From the NCBI RefSeq assembly GCF_001421165.1, contig NZ_LMKB01000008.1:53187-117186 (forward strand): DNA of 64,000 nucleotides, given 5' to 3'. The notes below the pieces were generated by a model. The model did not search any database, was not told where the DNA came from, and saw only the letters and a program-made list of their open reading frames with translations. Made by a program: the position numbers and the translations under genes. Shown piece after piece: positions 39,571-48,820 of this stretch (the first letter of the stretch is position 1; each line of letters begins with the position of its first letter). The stretch comes from Frigoribacterium sp. Leaf8. Its GTDB lineage: Bacteria; Actinomycetota; Actinomycetes; Actinomycetales; Microbacteriaceae.

Positions 39571-40554
39571 TCAGCCCCGCAGGAACACCCACCAGATCAT
39601 GAGCATCGTCACGACGAACCCGCTGACGAAGTTGAGCGCCAGGAAGCGTCGCCACCCGCGGTTGACCTCTTCGGCCCGGTCGTCGGTCACGTTCCACCAG
39701 GGGGCGCAGCTGATCGCGTAGGGCAGGGTGAGCAGGGCCGCCAGCGGGCCGGGCCACTCGGTGAAGGTCAGCAGCACGCCCGCCAGCAGGTAGGCCACCA
39801 CCGAGAGGCGGACGGTCGCCCGGGCACCGATCTCGGTCGCGATCGACGAGATGCCGCCCTCGCGGTCGGCGAGCACGTCCTGGACGGCTCCGAACGCGTG
39901 GCTCGCGACTCCCCAGAGGAAGAACGCGCCGAGCAACGCCCACAGCTGGGGCGTGAACGTCGCCCCGGCCAGCACGAGACCGTAGACGGCCGGGCTGACG
40001 AAGTGCGTGCTCGAGGTGACCGAGTCGACGAAGGGGCGCTCCTTGAAGCGCAGGCCGGGAGCCGAGTAGGCGATCACGGCGAAGACGCTGACGGCGAGCA
40101 CGAGCCAGCTGAGCGGGTCGCCGACCGCCACGAGGAACACCAGGAAGGGCACGTTCGTGATCACTGCGGCGCGCAACGTCGTGCGGTGCAGGCTGCGGTC
40201 GAGCAGCGCACCCTCGACGCCGCCCTTGCGCGGGTTGTGCAGGTCGCTCTCGTAGTCGAAGACGTCGTTGATGCCGTACATCGCGAGGTTGTAGGGGATC
40301 AGGAAGTACAGGGCGCCGACGATCAGCACGAGCCAGTTCACCGGGCCGAGGGCGTTCTCGGCCGCGAAGAAGAGGACGGCCTCCGTGCCGGTCGGCGTCA
40401 CGTCGACCTGGGACAACGGCTGGTACGACCCCAGGTAGCCGGTCGTCACCGGTGCGAGCAACGAGGTCAGCACGTACGCCGCCGCGAACGGGAACGCCGT
40501 GTTGATCCAGCTCAGGGGCCGGGACGAGACGAACAGGGCCTTGATCGTGTTCAC
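39571..40554 (-). CDS. crtEb: Lycopene elongase, UbiA-type prenyltransferase (CrtEb)
   Basis: A 327-residue membrane prenyltransferase with about nine helices. The first aspartate-rich motif is NDVFDYESD and the second DVLADREGG, as in UbiA enzymes. In Corynebacterium and Microbacteriaceae, CrtEb adds two C5 units to lycopene to give flavuxanthin, the precursor of decaprenoxanthin-type C50 carotenoids. It is the last gene of the operon crtE-crtB-crtI-crtYe-crtYf-crtEb, its GTG start overlapping the crtYf stop (GTGA). A copy of the dispersed word follows its stop codon. Confidence 0.92.
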   Translation of the reverse strand: MNTIKALFVSSRPLSWINTAFPFAAAYVLTSLLAPVTTGYLGSYQPLSQVDVTPTGTEAVLFFAAENALGPVNWLVLIVGALYFLIPYNLAMYGINDVFDYESDLHNPRKGGVEGALLDRSLHRTTLRAAVITNVPFLVFLVAVGDPLSWLVLAVSVFAVIAYSAPGLRFKERPFVDSVTSSTHFVSPAVYGLVLAGATFTPQLWALLGAFFLWGVASHAFGAVQDVLADREGGISSIATEIGARATVRLSVVAYLLAGVLLTFTEWPGPLAALLTLPYAISCAPWWNVTDDRAEEVNRGWRRFLALNFVSGFVVTMLMIWWVFLRG

Positions 40555-40967
40555 GAGCGCGCCTCCTCGACGGTCGTCGACCCGCCGGCCGCCGGCGCCG
40601 CGGGGGCGCGGGGCGTCTTCGGGCCGCCGAGCAGCACCCACACCGACGGCAGCAGGACGAGTGCCGCGACCGCGTAGGCGAAGTCCTCGAGCGGGGCGAT
40701 GCCGACGAAGACCCCGCTGATCCGGGCGGCGTCGTAGCCGACCAGCCCGATCCCGATCATGACGTTGTCGAACACGGCGGTCATCACGAGCAGCACGCCG
40801 GTCGCCAGGCCCGCCCCCAGCAGTTGCTCGCGCCGCCGCCGCGACCTCTCGGCCGGGGACGAGGAGGCGCGCGCGGCCCGGCCACGCACGCCTGCGGTCA
40901 CCAGCGCCAGCACCCCGAGCACCGCGACGATCGACAGGAACACCGCGTTGACGGCCCAGTAGGTCAC
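40551..40967 (-). CDS. crtYf: C50 carotenoid cyclase subunit CrtYf
   Basis: A 138-residue membrane protein with three helices and the conserved PLEDFAY motif of heterodimeric lycopene-type cyclases. It pairs with the product of the preceding gene to cyclise flavuxanthin or lycopene. A Ser/Arg-rich loop (about 32-48, RAARASSSPAERSRRRR) and the very end (VEEARS) both contain the dispersed CGCGCCTCC word. Start and stop overlap the neighbouring genes. Confidence 0.9.
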   Translation of the reverse strand: MTYWAVNAVFLSIVAVLGVLALVTAGVRGRAARASSSPAERSRRRREQLLGAGLATGVLLVMTAVFDNVMIGIGLVGYDAARISGVFVGIAPLEDFAYAVAALVLLPSVWVLLGGPKTPRAPAAPAAGGSTTVEEARS

Positions 40968-41338
40968 GACGCCACGCCGTCCACCGGTCGACCGGACTGC
41001 GTGGAGCTCGCGCCACGCCGGTCGAGCACGACGGCCGCAGCCATCCGGGCCGCGGCCAGCAGGTTCATCGTCAGGTAGCAGAGCAGCGTCAGGAAGAAGA
41101 CCTCTTCGAGCGGCAGCTCGGTCGCCACCAGCACGCCGGTCATGAACGAGGTCTCGCCGCGGAAGAAGATGCCGAGGTCGATGCCGACGACGTCCCAGAC
41201 CAGGAAGAACACGACGCCGACCAGCAGCGTCACCGCCGCCCGGGGCACGTCGCGCCAGAAGAACAGGCGGAACCTGCGGTCGAGCATCACCATGCCGAAC
41301 AACGAGACGAGCAACGCCGCGAGGTAGACGAAGCCCAT
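40964..41338 (-). CDS. crtYe: C50 carotenoid cyclase subunit CrtYe
   Basis: A 124-residue membrane protein with three helices and PLEEVFF, the partner motif to PLEDFAY in CrtYf. It is short, like other split cyclase subunits of Gram-positive bacteria. It overlaps crtI by one base (TGATG) and crtYf by four, so the three are translated together. Confidence 0.9.
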   Translation of the reverse strand: MGFVYLAALLVSLFGMVMLDRRFRLFFWRDVPRAAVTLLVGVVFFLVWDVVGIDLGIFFRGETSFMTGVLVATELPLEEVFFLTLLCYLTMNLLAAARMAAAVVLDRRGASSTQSGRPVDGVAS

Positions 41339-43041
41339 CAGCCGACGGCGGGCTCGGGGAGCGGCTCGGTGCTGGTGTCGCCGCGCAGGTTCTTGAGCAG
41401 CACCTCGGCGCTGATCAGGCACATCGGCAGGCCGATGCCCGGACGGACCGACCCGCCGGCGTAGAACAGCGAGTCGACGTGGGTCGAGACGTTGCCGGTG
41501 CGGAACAGGGCGCTCTGGGCGAGCGTGTGCGCGGGGCCGAGCATGCTGCCGCTCCAGGCGTTGACGTCGTCGACGAAGTCGCGCGGACCACGGGTGCGCC
41601 GCACCACGATCCGCTCGGCGAGGTCGGGCACGTGCGCCCACTCGGCGATCTGGGCGATGACGCCGTCCGCGAGACGCTCGATCATCGGGTCGCCGTCACC
41701 GTCGACGTCGCCCGAACCGAGGGCCGGGTCGGCGGGCAGTGGCACCAGGACGAAGAGGTTCGTGTGCCCGGCGGGCGCGGTCGACGGGTCGACGGTGCTC
41801 GGCTTGCAGACGTACAGCGACGGGGGGTCGGGGATGCGCTTGTCGGCGCCGAAGATGCGCTCGAAGTTCTCGTGCCAGTCGCGGGCGAAGAGCAGCGTGT
41901 GGTGCTCGAGCTCGGGGATCTCGCCCTCGACGCCCAGGTAGAGCAGCAGGGCGCTCGGCCCGGGGTTCTTCTTCGCCCAGTACGACGAGTCGTAGGTGCG
42001 CAGCTCGCGGGGCAGGAGCCGTGTCTCGGTGTGGTGCAGGTCGGCCGCGCTCACGACGAGGTCGGCGTCGACGCGGTGCGTCGCTCCCTCGGCGTCGGTC
42101 CAGTCGACCCCGGTCGCCTCGGCGGTCGCCTTCGAACCGCGCGGCAGGGCTGCGCCCTCGACCCCGAGCGGCTGCGTCACGATCCGGGTCACGGTCGCGC
42201 CGGTCACGACGGTCACCCCGGCCTCGACGGCCACGTCGCGGATGGCCTCGATCACCGAGATGAGGCCGCCCTGCGGGTACAGCACGCCGTCGTCGAGGTC
42301 GAGCGTGCTCATGAGGTGGTACATGCTCGGCGTGTCGAACGGCGACGAGCCGAGGAAGACCGCGGGGTACCCCAGGATCTGACGGAGGCGCGGGTCGGTC
42401 ACCGTGCGGGACGCGTACGAGTCGAGGCTCGTCAGCAGCAGCCGGGCCAGCTTCGGCAGGCGGACCAGCACGTCTCCGCGCAGCAGGGGCGTGAGGCTGC
42501 CGAAGCTCGTGTAGAGGAACCGCCGTTTGGCGATCTCGTAGGTGTCGCGGGCGGACCGGAGGTACCGGCGCATGCGCTCACCGCTGCCCGGTTCGACGCG
42601 CTCGAACAGCTCGACGTTCTCTTCCAGGCCGCGCGGGACGTCGATCGGCGCACTCGCCGCGGGGGCGTCGGGCGTCGGCTCGAACAGCACGCGGTAGCCC
42701 GGGTCGAGTTCGACGAGGTCGAGGCGCTCGGCGGCCGACGTGCCCATCAGGCGGAAGAAGTGGTCGAAGACCTCGGGCATGAGGTACCAGCTCGGGCCGA
42801 GGTCGAAGCGGAAGCCCTCGTGGCTCCACGACCCGGCACGGCCACCGACCTCGTCGTTCTTCTCGAGCAGGGTGACCTCGTGGCCCTCGCGGGCGAGCAG
42901 CGCAGCCGAGGCCAGGCCGCTGATGCCGCCGCCGATCACGACGACGCGGCGGCCGTGGCGGGTGACGCTCAGGCCGTGCGACTCGTCGGACGCCCCGGTG
43001 CCGGCACCCGTCGCCCCTCGGTCGACCGTGTCGCGGCTCAT
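41338..43041 (-). CDS. crtI: Phytoene desaturase CrtI
   Basis: A 567-residue flavoenzyme with the N-terminal FAD-binding motif [20 protein letters not shown] preceded by about 28 variable residues, and the C-terminal carotenoid-desaturase signature ([20 protein letters not shown]). It introduces four double bonds into phytoene to give lycopene. The start ATG overlaps the crtB stop (ATGA). An internal stretch at about residues 285-310 ([21 protein letters not shown]) is longer than usual. Confidence 0.96.
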   Translation of the reverse strand: MSRDTVDRGATGAGTGASDESHGLSVTRHGRRVVVIGGGISGLASAALLAREGHEVTLLEKNDEVGGRAGSWSHEGFRFDLGPSWYLMPEVFDHFFRLMGTSAAERLDLVELDPGYRVLFEPTPDAPAASAPIDVPRGLEENVELFERVEPGSGERMRRYLRSARDTYEIAKRRFLYTSFGSLTPLLRGDVLVRLPKLARLLLTSLDSYASRTVTDPRLRQILGYPAVFLGSSPFDTPSMYHLMSTLDLDDGVLYPQGGLISVIEAIRDVAVEAGVTVVTGATVTRIVTQPLGVEGAALPRGSKATAEATGVDWTDAEGATHRVDADLVVSAADLHHTETRLLPRELRTYDSSYWAKKNPGPSALLLYLGVEGEIPELEHHTLLFARDWHENFERIFGADKRIPDPPSLYVCKPSTVDPSTAPAGHTNLFVLVPLPADPALGSGDVDGDGDPMIERLADGVIAQIAEWAHVPDLAERIVVRRTRGPRDFVDDVNAWSGSMLGPAHTLAQSALFRTGNVSTHVDSLFYAGGSVRPGIGLPMCLISAEVLLKNLRGDTSTEPLPEPAVG

Positions 43042-43919
43042 GCGCGGGCCTCGGGCAGCCGGGTGACGCGACCGGCGGCGGCGCCCGCGGCGATGCGCAC
43101 CTTCACCGGGTTCGGAACGCGCACGCGCGCCCGGACCAGCGAGGAGGCGGGGGTCGCCTCGAGACGCCGGTTCAGCTCGGCGAACAGGCCGTGGGCCAGT
43201 GCCACCGCCCGACGCGAGGACGTCGGCAGCACGGGGATGATCTCGCCGCTCACGCGGAGGTCGTCGTCGATGTCTCGCACCAGTCTCGTCTTGGTCTGCT
43301 CGTCGAACGTGGTCACGTCGACTCCGGGGAAGTAGCTGCGGCCGAGCTGCTCGAAGTCGGCCGCGAGGTCACGCAGGAAGTTGACCTTCTGGAAGGCCGC
43401 ACCGAGGCGCCGGGCGCCCTCTTCGAGTTCGGCGACCGTGCTCGGGGGGAAGGGATGCCCGTGGAGGAACGCCTTGAGGCACATCAGGCCGACGACCTCG
43501 GCCGACCCGTACACGTAGGCGTCGAACGACGCCTGGTCGTGCTCGCGGGCACTGAGGTCGGCCCGCATCGACGCGAAGAACGGTGCGGTGAGCTCGGCAC
43601 CGAACCCGGTGGCGCGGGCGGTGCGGGCGAAGGCGTGCACGACCAGGTTGGGGCTGAAGCCCTCGACCAGGGCCCGCTCGGTCTCGGCCTCGAAGCCGTC
43701 GAGCAACCGGCCCGCCGCGTCGGCGCCCAGACCGGCCTCGGTCGCGGGGCCGTCGACGATCTCGTCCGCGACACGCACGAGCGCGTATACGTTCTCGACG
43801 TGCTGCCGCACCTCGCCGCCCAGCAGGCGCGAGGCCAGTCCGAACGACGTCGAGTAGCGACGGATCACGCCTCCCGCGGTCGCGTCGGCCACGGAGTCGT
43901 ACAACGACAAGCCCGTCAT
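43038..43919 (-). CDS. crtB: Phytoene synthase CrtB
   Basis: A 293-residue squalene/phytoene synthase with the aspartate-rich motifs DEIVD and DLAAD ([14 protein letters not shown]) that bind the two diphosphates. It condenses two geranylgeranyl diphosphates to phytoene. It begins [22 protein letters not shown], typical for the family, and overlaps crtE and crtI by ATGA. The C-terminal region includes a near-copy of the dispersed word. Confidence 0.95.
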   Translation of the reverse strand: MTGLSLYDSVADATAGGVIRRYSTSFGLASRLLGGEVRQHVENVYALVRVADEIVDGPATEAGLGADAAGRLLDGFEAETERALVEGFSPNLVVHAFARTARATGFGAELTAPFFASMRADLSAREHDQASFDAYVYGSAEVVGLMCLKAFLHGHPFPPSTVAELEEGARRLGAAFQKVNFLRDLAADFEQLGRSYFPGVDVTTFDEQTKTRLVRDIDDDLRVSGEIIPVLPTSSRRAVALAHGLFAELNRRLEATPASSLVRARVRVPNPVKVRIAAGAAAGRVTRLPEARA

Positions 43920-44986
43920 CGCACCCTCTCGAGGACGTCCTGGACGACCGGCGTCAATGCTTCGCGCAACGACTCGGGCACCTCGGCCCGGTCGAGCACG
44001 TCGAGCGCGCGGCGGGCGTGCTGCTCGACGAGTCCCTCGGCGAAGGAGCGGGCGCCGCAAACCTCGAGGCGACCACGGACGTGCTCGGCCTCGGCCTCGC
44101 TGAGGTCGGCCTTGCCGATGAACGGCTGGATCGTGAACCACTCGTCGGTGGTCGCGGCGTGGGCGACGAGCACCGTGCGCTTGCCCTCTCGGAGGTCGCC
44201 GCGGGTGGTCTTGCCGGTGGCCTCTTCGGTGCCGAAGACCCCGAGCAGATCGTCGACCACCTGGTACGCGACCCCGACCTCGCGGCCGAAGTCGCCGACC
44301 GCCGTGACGACGGCCTCGCCCGCGCCCGCCAGGACGGCGCCCGCCTGCAGCGGTGCCTCGAACGAGTAGACGGCCGTCTTGGCGCGCTCCATGTCGAGGA
44401 TCTCGTCGACGGTCGGCAGCTCGGCGGACAGGGAGAACTCGACGTCGACCATCTCTCCGCCCGCGCTGACGAAGATCGCCTCGTCGAGCAGGTCGAGCAA
44501 GCGCGTGCGGACGTGGTCCTGGCAGCCGATGCCGAGCAGCATGCGACTGGCCCCGGTCAGGGCGAGGTCGCCGGCGATGACGGCGGCCGACATGCCCCGG
44601 TGCTCGGCCGCGGGGGTCGGGATGCCCGCCGTCGTGGCGGTGTCGCGGTAGCTGCCCGAGACGTTGGGGATGCCGCGTCGCGAGAAGTCGCGGTCGATGA
44701 CGTCGTCGTGGACGATCAGGGCCGTGTGCAGCAGCTCGAAGGCCGCGCCGACCCGGGCCACGGCCTCGTCGTCGGTGCCCCCGAGGGCGTCGTAGGCCGT
44801 GAAGACCATGCGGGGCCGGAAGCGCTTGCCCCCGGCGCTGTTGCGCTCGAGCACCGACCAGAGATCGACGTACCGCCAGCCCACGGACTCGGCGCGGCGC
44901 TTGGCCAACGCGAAGAAGTCGTCGAGGACGGCGTCGACACGATCGTGTCTCGCCCGCGTGCCTGCGTGCAGGTGATCACCGTCCAC
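43916..44986 (-). CDS. crtE: Geranylgeranyl diphosphate synthase (CrtE/IdsA)
   Basis: A 356-residue polyprenyl synthase: GGKRFRPR for substrate binding, first aspartate motif in VHDDVIDRD and second in YQVVDDLLGVFG (DDxxG form common in actinobacteria). It makes C20 diphosphate for carotenoids. It is the first gene of the operon. GTG 44986 follows TAGTCT by six bases, so the mRNA is probably leaderless; the idi start codon lies only 18 bases away on the other strand. Confidence 0.94.
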   Translation of the reverse strand: MDGDHLHAGTRARHDRVDAVLDDFFALAKRRAESVGWRYVDLWSVLERNSAGGKRFRPRMVFTAYDALGGTDDEAVARVGAAFELLHTALIVHDDVIDRDFSRRGIPNVSGSYRDTATTAGIPTPAAEHRGMSAAVIAGDLALTGASRMLLGIGCQDHVRTRLLDLLDEAIFVSAGGEMVDVEFSLSAELPTVDEILDMERAKTAVYSFEAPLQAGAVLAGAGEAVVTAVGDFGREVGVAYQVVDDLLGVFGTEEATGKTTRGDLREGKRTVLVAHAATTDEWFTIQPFIGKADLSEAEAEHVRGRLEVCGARSFAEGLVEQHARRALDVLDRAEVPESLREALTPVVQDVLERVR

Positions 44987-44991
44987 CAGGG

Positions 44992-44998
44992 CAGACTA
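44992..44998. promoter_or_regulatory. Overlapping divergent -10 boxes of crtE and idi
   Basis: On the minus strand TAGTCT (44998-44993) is six bases before crtE; on the plus strand CAGACT (44992-44997) is seven bases before idi. The two boxes occupy the same seven base pairs. Confidence 0.5.
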
Positions 44999-45004
44999 CC
45001 TCTC

Positions 45005-45574
45005 ATGACCCGTGAGATCTCGACGCATCCCCAGCCGACGTCCGGTGACCGCCCGGGCGCTCACGACGAGCTCGTGGTGCTCCTCGACGACGAGGGCACG
45101 CCCATCGGCACGACCGCGAAGGCGACCGTGCACACCACCACGACGCCGTTGCACCTGGCGTTCAGCTGTCACGTCACCGACGACCTCGGCCGCGTCCTGG
45201 TCACCCGACGAGCCCTGTCGAAGAAGACCTGGCCCGGCGTCTGGACCAACTCGTTCTGCGGCCACCCCGCCCCCGGCGAGACGCCGGCCGAGGCGTTGAT
45301 GCGGCGCGCCCACCAAGAGCTCGGCATGGAGGTCCGCGACGTCGAGGTGATCCTGCCCGAGTTCCGGTACCTCGCCACGGACGCCTCGGGCGTCGTCGAG
45401 AACGAGATCTGCCCGGTCTTCACGGCCCGCGCCGTCGGCCTGCCCGATCCCTCGCCCGACGAGGTCGCCGAGTGGGCGTGGGTCGAGCCCGGAGAGCTTC
45501 GCGACGCGGTCGCGGCGGCACCCTTCGCCTTCTCGCCCTGGTTGGGCTGGCAGCTGGCGGCCTGGCCCACCTGA
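45005..45574 (+). CDS. idi: Isopentenyl diphosphate isomerase, type 1
   Basis: A 189-residue Nudix-fold isomerase that interconverts IPP and DMAPP. The catalytic Cys is in TNSFCGHP and the catalytic Glu region is EFRYLATDASGVVENEICPVF; metal-binding His residues are present near the start of the domain (TTPLHLAFSCHV). It is divergent from the carotenoid operon and supplies its precursor. Beyond the stop codon, another frame encodes an acidic repeat tail (see the repeat at 45583). Confidence 0.95.
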   Translation: MTREISTHPQPTSGDRPGAHDELVVLLDDEGTPIGTTAKATVHTTTTPLHLAFSCHVTDDLGRVLVTRRALSKKTWPGVWTNSFCGHPAPGETPAEALMRRAHQELGMEVRDVEVILPEFRYLATDASGVVENEICPVFTARAVGLPDPSPDEVAEWAWVEPGELRDAVAAAPFAFSPWLGWQLAAWPT

Positions 45575-45582
45575 GCGAGACG

Positions 45583-45641
45583 GACGACGAAGGCTCCTCC
45601 GGGGACGACGAGGGTTCCTCCGGGGACGACGAAGGCGCGAG
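45583..45641 (+). repeat. 21-bp tandem repeat after idi
   Basis: Two full and one partial copy (45583-45603, 45604-45624, 45625 on) of GACGACGAAGGCTCCTCCGG plus one base. In the frame next to idi it would encode DDEGSSG repeats ending at a TGA at 45652. Confidence 0.8.
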
Positions 45642-45694
45642 CCGGATCGCCTGACCCGACCCGCGCCTCCTGCGGTCCCTGTGTTCGGCGCCGC

Positions 45695-46837
45695 CTAGCG
45701 CGGACGCATCGCGTACGCCGCGGGGCAGTCGAACGGGTCGCGGGCCGAGAGGCCGACGCGGTTGAGGTACCGGATGACGATCGCGTACGACTTGGCGATC
45801 GTCGTCTCGGTGTAGGGGATGCCGTGCTCGGCGCAGTGCGCCTTCACCAGGGCGCTGGCCGCGCGCAGGTTCGGACGCGCCATGCTCGGGAACAGGTGGT
45901 GCTCGATCTGGTAGTTCAGCCCGCCCATGAAGGCCGTCGAGTGCCGACCCGTGATGTTGCGCGAGGTGAGCACCTGCTTGCTCAGGAAGTCGACCTTCGC
46001 ACCCTCGGGGATGATCGGCATGCCCTTGTGGTTCGGGGCGAAGGACGACCCCATGTAGAGGCCGAAGACGGCCATCTGCACGCCGATGAAGGCGAAGGCC
46101 ATGCCGAGCGGCAGGAACCAGAAGACGACGCCGAAGTAGGCGACGAGGCGCACGGCGATGAGCGTGATCTCGAGCGCGCGGCCCTCGACCTTGTCACGGC
46201 CGAGCAGCGTGCGGAACGAGGTCACGTGCAGGTTGACGCCCTCGCCGAGCAGCAGGGGGAAGAAGAAGTAGCCCTGACGGCGGGTGATGAAGCCGAGCAC
46301 GCCGCGCTGCTTCGCCGCGTCCTCTTCGAGGAACGAGATCGTGTCGAACGCGATGTCGGGGTCTTTGCCCTTGGTGTTCGGGTTGGCGTGGTGGCGGCTG
46401 TGCTTGGTCATCCACCACGCGTAGCTGATGCCCACGACGCCGGCCGCGAGGACGCGACCGACCTTGTCGTTGCGCGTGCCCGACTCGAACACCTGGCGGT
46501 GCGCGGCCTCGTGCGTGAGGAACGCGAACTGCGTGAGGATGACGCCGAGGGCCGCGGCGATCAACAGCTGGAACCAGCTCGAGCCCAACAGGACGAACCC
46601 GGTGGCCGCGCCGCCGAGGCACGCGACGAGGACGACGAAGACCGTCACGTAGAAGCCGGTGCGGCGTTGCAGCAGGCCCGCCTCGCGCACGGACTTGAGC
46701 AGGCTCGAGTACGTGCTGGTCGGCTTGCCGACCTGTCCGGCGACGGTGGGGCGGAACCCGGCGGGTGCCGCACCTGCCGGTGCGTGGACGATCCGCGGGT
46801 ACGCGGTTCGGGGGGTCGTGGGGACGGTGGCGGTCAT
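45695..46837 (-). CDS. Membrane acyl-lipid/acyl-CoA fatty acid desaturase
   Basis: A 380-residue di-iron desaturase with the three His boxes HEAAH, HSRHH and QIEHH and four membrane helices. The QxxHH third box is typical of front-end or actinobacterial acyl desaturases (DesA3-like). It introduces a double bond into membrane lipid acyl chains, useful in cold adaptation. No desaturase partner reductase or DesK/DesR pair lies nearby. It is alone on its strand, facing idi. Confidence 0.9.
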   Translation of the reverse strand: MTATVPTTPRTAYPRIVHAPAGAAPAGFRPTVAGQVGKPTSTYSSLLKSVREAGLLQRRTGFYVTVFVVLVACLGGAATGFVLLGSSWFQLLIAAALGVILTQFAFLTHEAAHRQVFESGTRNDKVGRVLAAGVVGISYAWWMTKHSRHHANPNTKGKDPDIAFDTISFLEEDAAKQRGVLGFITRRQGYFFFPLLLGEGVNLHVTSFRTLLGRDKVEGRALEITLIAVRLVAYFGVVFWFLPLGMAFAFIGVQMAVFGLYMGSSFAPNHKGMPIIPEGAKVDFLSKQVLTSRNITGRHSTAFMGGLNYQIEHHLFPSMARPNLRAASALVKAHCAEHGIPYTETTIAKSYAIVIRYLNRVGLSARDPFDCPAAYAMRPR

Positions 46838-46979
46838 CGGGCTCCCGCGGCTGATCGACTTCTCAGCCGGGTGGATGGGCCGGAGGCGGCCCGAAGATGG
46901 TGCGAACGTAACGGCGTGGGCTGGGAAGGTGTCGGGAGGTCGCCGTGCAGGAGGGTTGCAGCTTTCCGTATGTCACACG

Positions 46980-46985
46980 TAACCT
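46980..46985 (+). promoter_or_regulatory. -10 box, leaderless promoter at 46993
   Basis: TAACCT seven bases before the ATG at 46993. Confidence 0.5.
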
Positions 46986-46992
46986 ATCGTCG

Positions 46993-47676
46993 ATGACAGC
47001 GAGTTTCGTCGAGCGGCTCAGCGGGGTGGTGCACGACCTCGAGCAGGTGCCCTACAGGACGGGCGAACGGGACGCCCATCAGGGCCACGGCCTGCGGGAC
47101 TCCGCCCTCGGGGCGGCGGCGTCGGACGCACCGGCCCACGAGATCGAGATCTCCGGGCTCGAGGTGCTCGTCGGGCTCTGGCCCGACGCGAAGGACGGCC
47201 ACGGTTCATGGCTCGGGGGCGGCACCGTGGTCGGCATCGGGCCACGGCCCGCCACGGTCGTGGCGGGCTACGCCGACCTGCTCTTCGTGAGCACCGAGGG
47301 CGTCCGACGCACCTACTACCGACTGCTCACCGTCGACCATCCCGACCCCGACGTCGCGACGGTGCGCCTCCTCGAGTGCGTGAAGGAGGTCCGGCCCGGC
47401 TGGCGGTCCACGTGGGCCGACACCACCACCGCCTACACCCGGGTCAGCCGGTTGCCGACCGGCGTGCGGATCGCGATGGGGTTGGACACGGCCGAGGGGC
47501 TGGCCTCCACCCGACGTTCGCTGGACGGTGTGCTCGCGGGGTTGTCGCTCGAGGCCGAAGGGGTGCTGCGGGTGACGCCTGCCCACATGGCACGTCAGCT
47601 CGGGACGCTCAGGGGCCGCGGCTGGCCGTTGACGCTCGGCACCGTCCGCCGCCTGGCGTTCAGGAGCGCGCGGTAA
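46993..47676 (+). CDS. Hypothetical soluble protein
   Basis: A 227-residue protein I do not recognise. It has no signal peptide, no long hydrophobic segment and no known catalytic motif. Blocks that look structured are LEVLVGLWPDAKDGHGSWLGGGTVVGIGPRP, YADLLFVSTEGVRRTYYRLLTVDHPD and the C-terminal helix region RVTPAHMARQLGTLRGRGWP. The ATG at 46993 is preceded by a TAACCT box. Codon and GC pattern match the neighbours. It is upstream of, and probably independent from, the DUF308-like pair that has its own promoter. Confidence 0.6.
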   Translation: MTASFVERLSGVVHDLEQVPYRTGERDAHQGHGLRDSALGAAASDAPAHEIEISGLEVLVGLWPDAKDGHGSWLGGGTVVGIGPRPATVVAGYADLLFVSTEGVRRTYYRLLTVDHPDPDVATVRLLECVKEVRPGWRSTWADTTTAYTRVSRLPTGVRIAMGLDTAEGLASTRRSLDGVLAGLSLEAEGVLRVTPAHMARQLGTLRGRGWPLTLGTVRRLAFRSAR

Positions 47677-47679
47677 ACT
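47674..47679 (+). promoter_or_regulatory. -10 box of the DUF308-like operon
   Basis: TAAACT overlapping the stop codon of the previous gene; it would give a leader of about 25 bases containing AAAGAGG before the GTG at 47711. Confidence 0.5.
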
Positions 47680-47710
47680 CGGCGGGTCCCCCACCCGTGA
47701 AAGAGGTCTC

Positions 47711-48409
47711 GTGACGCCTGCGCACCACGACTCCGGCGCGACCGCCCCCGTGGCGTCGCCCGACCCCTCGGGCAGGGGCGTCGACCCGTCGCTCTCCGCG
47801 TACTGGCCCGTCCCCGTGCTGCGTGCCGTCCCGGCCCTCGCGGCCGCGGCGGCCATCACCTTCAACCCCGACCACTCGCCCCGGGTCGGCCTGCTGACCT
47901 TCGGGGCGGCGGCGGTCGCCGGCGGTGTCGTGCTCGCCGTCGGATCGGCCCTGCGCCTCCACGACCGCTCGAGCCGCACCATCGCCGTCCTGCAGGGCGT
48001 CGTCGGTGCCGTGATCGGCGCCCTCTGCCTCGTCTTCTCGCACGGCCAACTGCCCGTGCTGGTCGCCTTCGTCACGGCCTGGGCCGTGCTGACCGGCGGC
48101 CTCGAACTGCTCACCGGCCTGCGACGTCGTCGTCGCTCGCCGCTCGCCCGTGACTGGACGACCGTCGGCGTGCTCACCCTGGTGCTGGCCCTGGTCTTCC
48201 TGGTCGTCCCGCCGGACTACAGCCAGCAGCTCGGCGGCATCGAGCAGATCGAGGGCGAACTGACCTCCTCGACCGTGCTCGTCGGCATCCTGGGCGCCTA
48301 CGGCGCCCTGGTCGGCGTGTTCCTCGTGATCGCCGGCCTCTCGCTCAAGTGGCAGACCGGGCACCCGGCCCCTGCCGACACCCCTGACGACAAGGGACGA
48401 ACGTCATGA
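47711..48409 (+). CDS. DUF308/HdeD-like membrane protein
   Basis: A 232-residue integral membrane protein with a polar N-terminal 30 residues and six hydrophobic segments in three hairpins, the layout of HdeD/DUF308 proteins (acid-stress proteins in enteric bacteria). GTG 47711 has AAAGAGG upstream. It overlaps the next small membrane protein by ATGA, so the two form a unit. Function in actinobacteria unknown. Confidence 0.72.
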   Translation: MTPAHHDSGATAPVASPDPSGRGVDPSLSAYWPVPVLRAVPALAAAAAITFNPDHSPRVGLLTFGAAAVAGGVVLAVGSALRLHDRSSRTIAVLQGVVGAVIGALCLVFSHGQLPVLVAFVTAWAVLTGGLELLTGLRRRRRSPLARDWTTVGVLTLVLALVFLVVPPDYSQQLGGIEQIEGELTSSTVLVGILGAYGALVGVFLVIAGLSLKWQTGHPAPADTPDDKGRTS

Positions 48410-48651
48410 CCCACCCCACCTGGCGCGACCGGTTCCGCCCCGCCGAGTTCCTCGGACTGTCGGGCGTCTTCGCCGCCTTCGTCGGCCTCGTCGTCCTCAT
48501 GACGACGCGCGACCTCCAGCTGGCGCTGATCTTCCTCTGCATCGGCTTCATCGTCGCGCTCGTCACCATCGCCATGCTCGCGCTCGCGGCCAAGCCCAAC
48601 GACGACGAGCGACACGAGATCGACGACGCCGACAAGCCGCGGGGCCACTGA
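48406..48651 (+). CDS. Small two-helix membrane protein
   Basis: An 81-residue protein with two membrane segments (about 17-33 and 38-62) and a charged C-terminal tail (KPNDDERHEIDDADKPRGH). It is translationally coupled to the DUF308-like protein and probably works with it. I do not recognise a named family. Confidence 0.7.
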   Translation: MTHPTWRDRFRPAEFLGLSGVFAAFVGLVVLMTTRDLQLALIFLCIGFIVALVTIAMLALAAKPNDDERHEIDDADKPRGH

Positions 48652-48687
48652 CGCTGGTCGACCGCCGCGGCCTCCCGGCCTCTCGGT

Positions 48688-48762
48688 CGCTGCCCGTCGG
48701 CCGCTGCTCCGTCGCGGCCCGTCGGCCGATGCTCCGTCGCTGCCCGTCGGCCGCTGATCCGT
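48688..48762. repeat. 25-bp tandem repeat, three copies
   Basis: Units 48688-48712, 48713-48737 and 48738-48762 share CCCGTCGGCCG and CCGT; they differ at a few positions. They lie in the 169-base gap between convergent genes, together with a copy of the dispersed word at about 48789. No gene is seen here. Confidence 0.85.
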
Positions 48763-48820
48763 CGCGCGGCGCCCTCGGGCGCGCGGGCCGTCCTGACGGG
48801 CCGACCCGCGCCTCCTGGGG

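Noticed and set aside
48688..48762. Tandem repeats as a CRISPR array
   Set aside because: Units are directly adjacent without unique spacers and no cas gene is in the window.
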